The position numbers and the translations under genes were made by a program. A stretch of DNA of 64,000 nt from Gonatopus flavifemur. Taxonomy: Eukaryota; Arthropoda; Insecta; Hymenoptera; Dryinidae. The stretch spans positions 2,232,001 to 2,296,000 of the forward strand of contig JAFFJZ010000014.1 in NCBI GenBank assembly GCA_018340375.1, given 5' to 3'. Shown one piece after another: positions 55,887-64,000 of the stretch. Position 1 is the stretch's first letter, and every line of letters starts with the position of its first letter. The notes under the pieces were generated by a model that saw nothing but the letters and a program-made list of their open reading frames with translations, did no database searches and was not told the origin of the DNA.

Positions 55887-57371
55887 CCCTACTGTAAATT
55901 CCCAGTTAGTTTGCATGGGTCTTCGCATGGGAATTCGGTGGGTCGCATGGGTCTTCGCATGGGAATTCGGTGGGTCGCATGAGTTTTCGCATGGGAATCA
56001 AGTGGGTCGCATGGGGATCAAGTGGGCCACATGGGTCTTCGCATGGGAATCAAGTGGGTCGCATGGGTCTTCGCACAGGAATCAAGTGGGTCGCATGGGT
56101 CATCACATGCGCATCAACTGGATCGCATGAGTCGTCCCATATGAATCACGGGGGTTTTTTCCTCGGTGAAAAAACGGCCTATTTTCAGCAATTTTTCCCC
56201 ATATAAAAAATGAAATATCTCATTCAAACTTTTTACTGTCTCAAAGATACATATTTGACAAAGAATTTCTGAAATTTTCGTAGGAGATGAACAAAACTCC
56301 GCGATTGCGACGTCATCTCCGACGACCCCTCGGAAAAAGGTGCATCCGCGTTGACAGCAGAACTCATAACAGAATCATCAAAAATGAAAAAAACCAGAAT
56401 CCGTGTTTTAGTTGAGACCATAAAATAGAACTTGGACGAAGGAAAAAAAAACAAGTGAAGATTGGATTTTTGGCAGACGTTCCCACAAAAAATGAAAATT
56501 TCGGTGAAATTTACACTACATTTTGAAGAAAAGAAATAATTGTAATTGAAAGGAGGGGACATCCTTCGTCCAAGTTCTTGTGAATTGAATCTCGAAGACC
56601 TGTGTGAAATTTCATGAGAATCGGTCGTGTAGTTCTTGAGAAATCTTGACAACCGTTTTTTTCCGAGATGCGTCGGAGAAATGTTTATAACTGGCTCAAT
56701 TACCAGAATTTTAAAATTCAAATTTGACAAAATATAGTTCAAAGGTTACACTGGAAAAAAATGTAGTGGAGCCAACTGCATATGAGCGTTGTTTTTTCGC
56801 CTCTAAGACCCTTCTAAACCTCTGAATATCAAATATCAGATATTTTTTCGACTATCATTGCACATTTATGAAGTTTTTTGGTTGATGCCACATTCTCCCA
56901 TGGGTGAACCATGCGACATCTTCCCATGGGTGACGCATGCGACACCTTCCCATGGGTGGCGCGTGCGACAGTTTCCCATGCGTGACCCATGGGACACTGC
57001 CGCATGTGTGACTCACGGGAGAATGTCGCATGTGATACCCAGTCTCAAATTCGCATGGGTATCCTCCCATGCGACATTTTCGCATGTGACGCACATGCGA
57101 AAAATCCCCATGGGACATCATCACATGCGAAACAAACCCAATCTCAAATTCGCATGGGTCTCCCCATGCGACATTTCCCATGTGACACCCATGCGACATT
57201 TTCGCATGGGAAACCCATGCGACATCTTTGCATGGGAAATCCATGCAACATTTCCACATGGGCCACCCATGTGAAACTTCCCCATGGAATATGATCGCAT
57301 GCGTAATAAACCCAGTCCCAAATTCGCATGCGAAATTTCGCATGCGAACTAACTGGGAATTCACAGTAGGG
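55887..57371. mobile_element. Foldback element with GCATGGG arrays
   Basis: The ends are CCCTACTGTAAATTCCCAG and its inverted partner CTGGGAATTCACAGTAGGG, then AGTTAGTTTGCATG in each arm. The left arm (55910-56150) is seven or eight ~32-bp units of CGCATGGGTCTTCGCATGGG followed by AATTCGGTGGGT or AATCAAGTGGGT. The right arm (56890-57350) is a longer array of CCCATGCGACA and CGCATGGGT units in both orientations. The middle, 56150-56880, is unique sequence with a 169-codon minus-strand frame lacking motifs. It is inserted in or beside the ZBED/hAT relic. Apparent peptides in the arms are repeat artefacts. Confidence 0.85.
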
Positions 57372-58105
57372 ATGGCTGTCACAAGGATATGAATATTGTG
57401 TACAGTAATTTGTTTGACTTCAGAATGGATATAGTTCCTACAGCTAAACATCACAGGCCATATGGCTAAACATGAATCCGGAGTATCCCAGATTATAAAA
57501 TTGCCGGTGTAATCAAACTCTGTTTATCAAATACTTCTACATTCACCATCTACATTGATTTGAAATACGATTTAATAACCTCAAAATTAAAACATATTGT
57601 TCGCGAGTTTTGGACTAGTCCCCATCTAACCTCAAATAATTTCATATTGTTCGCAAACTTTTCCGGTGAAAATCAAATGTTCAGCAACTTGTACGTTACC
57701 TCTTACACAGATGATTGAATGATTGATAGACATTGATCAGGATTGATCACACAGTGATTATAAATTACCGTTCACATTGTTATAAATTTACCACACCTCA
57801 CTTGCCGAAAAAACACGAAGAAATTATAACATATTATTATGAACCAATGAGTTCAATTACTAATCAACTAACAGTCTCAATATGTAATGAAATGGCTCAC
57901 ATTGAAGATACGAAAAATACAAACGATTGTAAAATCGCAAGTCTTCGTAAAAGGTTTACATTGAATGTAGATCATATACATTCATTCTGATCAAAATTAC
58001 ATCCCATGGTGGATAATCCCACACATCATGCCAATCTGTATATGTACATAAAGAATTTCGAATAAACTCATCATGTAATTCCTCAATAATTCCTGTGATG
58101 ACAGT
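57372..58105. other. Non-coding DNA
   Basis: If the hAT-like relic continued beyond the foldback it is too decayed to follow. A short open frame at 57733-57990 lacks motifs. Confidence 0.3.
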
Positions 58106-58226
58106 CATAGGCGTGTCCAGCTGTTTCTCTTTCATCGGTTGCCACAGCACCCACGAGTACTCTTCTGTAAACCGCACGTTTGAATGGACAGAGAGAGAGG
58201 AAGAGAAAAGGCTGGACACACCTATG
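58106..58226. mobile_element. 121-bp hAT-type MITE
   Basis: The ends are CATAGGCGTGTCCAGC and GCTGGACACACCTATG, inverted. The 8 bases before (ATGACAGT) and after (ATAACAGT) match at seven of eight positions, an 8-bp target duplication. Pairing of the next bases (TTTCTCTTT and AAGAGAAAA) extends the arms. No coding. Confidence 0.75.
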
Positions 58227-59110
58227 ATAACAGTTCGGAATGAGTTCTTCGTGAACTTCTGATATTCAGAAGGAATTCTTCTAAAAAGCTCTTGAGAATT
58301 CATTGTGAATTCTTCTGGAACTGATATAACATAACTCCATGCAAGTAAGACATGCTTGTACTTTGATATATTACATTATTTCTCTCGTATTAAGTGTCAG
58401 AACAGATAATTTTTGTTCCATTTGGTAGAATGACAAAAAAGATCTCATACCGCAGTCACAGGAGACTGTCATTTTGGAAAATATTAAATATGAAAAAAAA
58501 ATGAGAAATGTAATAATGATATAATAATAAAACCATGTAGGGCTCTTTGATATGTTCAACATAAGTGATTTCATATGAAGTGCATTCTTCGAACCCACTT
58601 AATAAAATAACAGTTTGGGAGGGAGTGGTAGTTAGTTGAAATACAATATTCATTTTTTTGGAATCAAATTTTTAATTTTTCTCACAAAAATTTTTCAAAA
58701 AATGTGACGTATACTGTATTTATTCAATTGAACATATTGAATGGTTTCAGACGAGGATCAATTAATATACATATTCTCTGTGCCAAGAAACTGAAATTGC
58801 ACATCGCTTTTTCGCTAACATTACGAAAGTTACATGACAATATTATAATTATTAACCGTGACTATATGTATGTATTTATTGATCGCAAAACATATGAAAC
58901 GGGATGGTTAGTTGATCGCGCTTTCATTATACAATAAAATTCACATTATAAGTTCATCCTAGAAGCAATCTTGAGTCCTGATTCTTGAATCTACAAACAA
59001 ATCTTCCACATTTCCATCCAATTGAGTGCATCGGTATTCCATGTTATACGTGTTTTCCATACATATAGTCACGCATCACATCGCCTTAACATGTGTAATT
59101 AAAATCTATA
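58227..59110. other. Non-coding DNA
   Basis: AT-rich, with no gene or repeat that I can support. It could contain the 3' end of the minus-strand gene at 59111-61709. Confidence 0.3.
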
Positions 59111-61709
59111 TCATAAAAAATGTCTTAAAAGAATAAAAATTTTCCCATGTTCGTTAATGATTGTAGTTGGGAAATGGTGAAGTAAACTTTCGACCTTAAT
59201 AATTTTACATATTTCACTCCGGTCCACTACAATGTAAGCAAGTACATGTGAATCTAACACAGTTCTTGAATCTTGATGAAAAAAGAATATTTCATTTTTT
59301 TCATAAACTATAATTGATTTGATCGAACCAAAACAAATCAATCCTTCTTTTCCTTCTATACAAATAACCATATTATTAGCATATTTCGTGCCATTTCTTT
59401 CAATCCAACTACAGCTATGTATCGCGGTATCAAGTGGCAATGATTCATCAGGGATGAACTTGATGGATAAATCCCTTAAAATCACAGGGTGTCCGGGACC
59501 AATTTTTAATGTTTCAGGAAATATATTTTTAGAAAAAATTTGATACGCTAATTTCAGTTGATGTTTTGTCACGAGAGTCTTACAGATATTTTTTTACAGT
59601 GAGACATAATAATAATTTTTGATTGTCTATTTTTACTTTCAAATCTCATACACCACAAATGCACGGAAGGCCCGCATTCAGACATGACTGTGGGATGGTG
59701 CAATAAATGATGATCTTTAGGTTTCAGTTTTCCTTTCATTAAATTTGTAGCTAGGAAATTATGCTGTTCGATCAAGGATTTCGATAGAGAAGAAGATTCT
59801 TTTTGAATTTATGGTGTACTTATTAACGTGACTATTTGATGTGAAATCAAATAAAATTGGAAAACTTCATTCCCTTTAGGAATCAAATCTCCAAACATCA
59901 GTCCAAAATGTCGAACGAAAGTCAGCATCTCTGCTGCAGACATATGAATTGTATTGTTCTTCAAATGAATAGATGAGATTGGAGATGGAATATTTCTACA
60001 TTCGACTGGTCCATAGTTATAACTTTTTATTCGCATATTGAGATCATCTAAAGTAAATAATTTTACGTCTTGGGTAAAGTATTTAATTATTTCTGTCATA
60101 TCAAAGATACAAACTCCCTCGAAAACATCATGCATGATATCCACAGCAAAGCTCTCGGTTACGCGAAAATCTGGTAAACAGTGGAATACGCATTTTTCTT
60201 TAATACCTGTTAAACTCGAGTCACACAAATTTATGTCATTCTGATATGTCTCTTGATTTCGTAATGATGCTGTATCTTCAATATAGCTATTAGATCTTCC
60301 TTTTTTATCCATATTGAGAAGACGGCAACAAAAATTAGCATTAAAATTTGAGACAAAACCCAACATGGAATTCAATCCAAAGTTATCTCCTACAATCAAT
60401 CCTAATTTGGAAAATAATTTTTCTTCACCATGTGGCAAATTTAATATTACTCCTTCTGTTTCAAGATACGTGAATTCTGTTATGAGAATATCAAAGATCC
60501 GTGTATTCCCGAAATGTGCTCGATCTGCGCTACGAAAAATGATAGCATGAAAAATGGAAGAAAGACATGACTGATATTGCGGTGGGAAGCACTAAATGGA
60601 TATATATGCAGCACCCAATTTTGTTGCCGTAGTACAGGTTCCCAAAGGATTACCTGCCTGAAAATCGTCAAAAAATAGAAACAGTGGTATAATTTGTTTA
60701 TCTCCAAAACCTTGAATTTTCCGCTTCCACGAATTGCCTTGAAGGAAGTTTGGAATTATGTCTTCTTCATTCTCTAGCATCTTCTTATGAGCAATCATTT
60801 CAACATAAACATTTGATATTTCAAAAACTTTCTCAAAAATTTCCCTTAATGGAAAGAAAGTAGCTTTAGCTGTAACTGTAGTCATTTTCACATGGCCGTT
60901 GTCATTATTTGTAACTTTTACGAATCTAGAACCCAAAATATATTCTTCAGGCATTATCAGATGACCTCTCATATGAAGTGTTTTGAAGAGTTTATATTCA
61001 CTGTTTAGATCAGTAAAGCTTGATTCAATTATACCAGGTCAATCCTTCATATTTGAAAGAATGGATTCATATGCCTTTTGATCTTTGAATTTGTGCTGAA
61101 TCACATTTTGTATTGTATCAATACTCTGGATTAAAAGTGTTTTTGCAGAATCCAAAAAATTTTGGGCCGGATTCCTTGGAAGCGTTGTATTTTCATAGAG
61201 CTTCATGGTCATTTCAAAGAAATTTTGGTCAATCACATCTTTGAATTCCATATAAACAGAAAAGTTTATATCTTCACCAGAATTAAATCCCTGTTGCTGG
61301 AGCAAATCTTCGCACTTTTTGGTTTTGGTTGGTGGCTTCTTTGATCATCATTAACTCCGTTTGGAACATTTGACACGGTAGTTTGAGGAGTTTCATTTGT
61401 TTGAACATGATTTTCACCAACAAAACTTGATCCTCCACTTCAATTGAGAAAATTTGTTTTTGGATATCTTCCTCTTCTATCAATATTTTCATAATCATCA
61501 CCATGAATGGAAAGCCAATGCCGTTTAAAACCAGTAATGTTTCCAAACGATCGAGCACATGATGGTTCGCCACATTTATGATTATCATTTTCTTTACAGC
61601 CATGTTCAGATCTGAGATGATGCCACAAATCATTCAACGTCTGCTTCTTTCCGTGACATGAAAAACAACCTGGCATCTTGATATTCCAAAATATAATTCC
61701 ACTATACAT
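59111..61709 (-). pseudogene. CACTA/EnSpm-like transposase gene with C2H2 head, degenerate
   Basis: The N-terminus (from 61680) has two C2H2-type fingers: CFSCHGKKQTLNDLWHH with RSEH, and CGEPSCARSF with HWLSIH. A linker follows. A long frame from 61305 then contains DDFQAGNPLGTCTTATKLGA and YISI, VGDNFGLNSMLGFVSNF, ESFAVDIMHDVFEGV, YNYGPVECRNIPSP, MSAAEMLTFVRHFGLMFGDL, and HHLLHHPTVMSECGP with LWCMRFESKNRQSK. These are strongly conserved in a widespread animal transposon family that I place, without certainty, among CACTA/EnSpm-like elements. Lesions: TGA near 61040, TAG near 60593, TAA near 59808, a frameshift near 61300 and one near 59578. Intronless and decayed, so a dead transposase. Confidence 0.65.
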
Positions 61710-61783
61710 ATAAACGTTATTTCAATGTGATTGAATTAAGAAAATAATAATGCTATTCAGAATCTTGCATCCTTTTTCAACGA

Positions 61784-63967
61784 TTATGTTTGCAAATTTG
61801 AAATGAAAGTAGCTACACATGGCAAAGTTTGGTCTGTTTTACCATGAATATCATGGATTGTATGTTGTAAAACTATCCATGAATATGCTGCTTCTTGTTG
61901 ATATTGTAATTGCAGAACATAAAATGCTTTGAAAGTAATATCTAAAGCGGATAAGAGTTTACGTATATGATATTTGATGTCGTTGATGCGTACATAACAC
62001 TCTCTAATTGTTTCCAAAGATTCTCCTACTACAACAATAATAGGTTGTTCTTGAATTCCAAATCGGCTCAACTTTTGTTTCCTATTGATGAGGACAGAAT
62101 TCAATTCAGTCAAGCTCTGCAATAATTTTATGAGATATTATTTTATTATGTACTGGCAAAGTATAAAAATATTTCAATTACATTTCTCATGGAATATTAC
62201 GAGAAATTCTTTTCAAACTTACTCTGGCATGAAGAATGAGCCCTTCCAGAATTTCCACTTCACTGGGTCGCCATGAAACAAATCCTTTTATTTTGATGGA
62301 GGGACAAGGTAAGAGCAATGAAAGTAGTTGCATTATAATCGCACATTTGATATCAATAATAAACAGGAAGATTAACAATGATTATGCAATAGCAACGAGG
62401 GGAAAAATTACCATTGATCATACCAGATATGTTGAAACTTGAATTCTCAGTATTTCCTCCGAAACTAGAGTATTTTTTGAGTGATCCTTTGATTTTTGGA
62501 TCTTTGGGCTTGTTACGCAAGCAAAATCTAATGATTGCTTGAGAAAAATCATCCCACTTTGCGAATAAGCGTAGTTTTTTTTCTGGATATAATTCCGAGA
62601 AATCAATATCAATCTGGAAGGAATAGAGGAAATCATAATCTGTATAGTTTTGAAAAAACCACGAAATCAATTATATTCTGCCTCAGGTAATAGTTTGAAT
62701 GATAATCATGTCATCATGGTTGATTGAATGTGGACGAATCATGATTGGATACTGTGAATATAATTTTTGTCCTTCTTGAAGAATGAATCCGCGATCAAAG
62801 ATTAGACCTCGTAAATGGCATCCCCGGCAACATTCAGTATGAGAAATGGTTTTAATAGTGAGTCATAATTTTTCATAAGTGAAATCAGATAATTCCATAT
62901 ATTTTCATAAGTTTCCCATACAATTACGTGAAATTTCTTATGAATGTAATGATGCTCATGGGATATGGTTTTTCATAACAAGTCACAATTTCTCATAATT
63001 TATGAGAAGTAAAAGGTTTATGAGTCATGAACCTCACAATTCCTGACCCAAAAAATTATAATTATTCATAAATAAAAGTGTATCATCATATAATTTTTCA
63101 ATTTCCCATAAAAATTGCATATATTTGAATTCCCCAAAAGTTTCATACAGTTTCTCCTTGAATCCGTAAGGACGAGAGAAAAAAGTAGGAGCGTATGATT
63201 ATCCGTGTAGTATACTCTACACAGAATTATCCACTATCAGGGTCCATTCAATTTGTAAGCTGATTAATTTTATTCATGAATTTTCAAAAATCAATGAATA
63301 CGTGAACTAGTATAATGTTTTAAATTGAAAGGAGATCATTTTCCATAATAGGGTCCTTTCTCTCGAAGAGATTATGAGATTTCATTCGAAGTCTATGAGA
63401 AAATGATTTCTGATAATACTGTTCAAACTCCTTCAGAAATTATGGGATTTTATGCAAATAATATGAGAAAATTATGGAAAATTATGAGAACATCATATCT
63501 CATAATGGTGTTCCACATTCTTGAGGAATTATGAGAATTCATCAGAAGATTATGAGAAAAATTAGGAAAAACATGAGAAACTATCAGAAATTTCTTTTGC
63601 CAGGGATATGTTTGTTCCATGGTTGGAAATTCGAACACACGAAAATACATTAATTAATTACTTATATAATTGAGGAATGTATATTGTTGTCATACAAGAT
63701 TTATTTCAGGTAGGATATTTTTAATTTAAACAATTCCAACATTCTCACCAAATTATAACCAAGAGGTTGTTCCAATACGCTGTATATGAGAAGATAATCA
63801 GCACTCGAAATTTCTTCAGAATCATCTATCAAAGATTGTATTCGATGTACAGAGGTTTCTTGCCAATATTCTTCTACTCTGGTCCGCGGTTCTAAAGAGT
63901 TCTGTAACCACAGAATTTTATTGTTGCATTCTTCTTCAGTCAATGAAGTATCTGAAAAGCAATCCAA
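61784..63967 (-). pseudogene. Companion gene of the CACTA-like transposon, split
   Basis: Four open pieces run in order on the minus strand. 63967-63701 has RTRVEEYWQETSVHRIQSLI and LEQPLGYNLV. 62640-62400 has DFSELYPEKKLRLFAKWDDF. 62320-62187 has WRPSEVEILEGLILHARVS. 62122-61784 has RKQKLSRFGIQEQPIIVVVG and IKYHIRKLLSALDITFKAFYV. I recall the same blocks in this order in uncharacterised insect proteins that often accompany the transposase at 59111. The gaps between pieces may be introns; the first is filled with ATGAGAAATTATG repeats. No function or catalytic motif can be named. The upstream end may lie beyond the window. Confidence 0.5.
62700..63650. repeat. AT-rich repeats of TTATGAGAAA type
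   Basis: TTCATAAGTTTCCCATA, TTATGAGAAGTAAAAG, ATGAGAAAATTATGG and related phrases recur every 20-40 bp in both orientations, so the strand can fold extensively. It separates the first two pieces of the minus-strand companion gene. The same TCATAATTTCTCA vocabulary occurs near 34950-35100. Confidence 0.45.
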
Positions 63968-64000
63968 AGGATATCCATGTGTGTGAGAGAAATATTGTAT

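Noticed and set aside
56233..56742. 169-codon minus-strand open frame between the GCATGGG arms
   Set aside because: It has no recognisable motif, low-complexity Phe/Ser-rich composition and lies in the spacer of a foldback. Chance frames of this size occur in such DNA.
56855..57454. 199-codon minus-strand and 138-codon plus-strand open frames over the right GCATGGG array
   Set aside because: Both strands are open because the repeat unit lacks stops. The peptides repeat His-Met-Gly phrases and mirror each other, so they are artefacts of the array.
63450..63650. Short Phe/Ser-rich minus-strand frame
   Set aside because: It lies in the ATGAGAAATTATG repeat zone and has no match to the companion gene pieces on either side.

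Overview
This window looks like a transposon-saturated stretch of an insect genome. The evidence is eukaryotic: a spliced-looking coding exon, BEL/Pao and non-LTR retrotransposons, Tc1/mariner-, hAT-, pogo- and CACTA-like DNA transposons, and many palindromic MITEs. There are no bacterial gene blocks or operons. The species cannot be read from the sequence. A hymenopteran would fit the AT-richness and element mix, but that is a guess.

Layout. 0-1.5 kb is a foldback element built of an AACAACGTTG minisatellite. 3.2-3.7 kb is the only convincing host coding sequence: an internal exon of an Arg/Glu/Ser-rich protein with good splice sites, in otherwise intronic-looking DNA. 5.7-7.3 kb and 30.6-31.9 kb are two arms of a very large inverted repeat, each with a tRNA-like block and tandem ~142-bp units. 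Between them lie a hAT-like transposase relic (9.1-10.6 kb), several foldbacks (12.2-16.7 kb), a BEL/Pao retrotransposon on the minus strand (17.2-26.4 kb), a ubiquitin-protease-like relic (27.6-28.2 kb) and a 1.3-kb palindrome (29.3-30.6 kb).

34-40 kb holds MITEs and a 5'-truncated RTE-like LINE whose reverse transcriptase is split by a 473-bp MITE. 41.1-46.2 kb is a three-level nest: a pogo-like transposase gene is split by a 4.3-kb element, which contains a 2.5-kb Tc1/mariner-like element. 48.6-51.1 kb is a second DD41D Tc1/mariner-like element. 55.4-57.4 kb is a ZBED/hAT relic followed by a foldback made of GCATGGG arrays. 59.1-64.0 kb on the minus strand carries two decayed neighbouring reading frames resembling an animal CACTA/EnSpm-like two-gene transposon.

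Almost no open reading frame is intact. The relics carry in-frame stops and frameshifts, so the window records successive insertions rather than a working pathway. Its strength is that several insertions can be dated relative to each other: exact TA or 8-bp target duplications are visible, an empty site is preserved in one LTR, and two interrupted reading frames rejoin exactly once the insert and one target copy are removed. I found no convincing ribosomal RNA, intact tRNA, CRISPR array or complete host gene.
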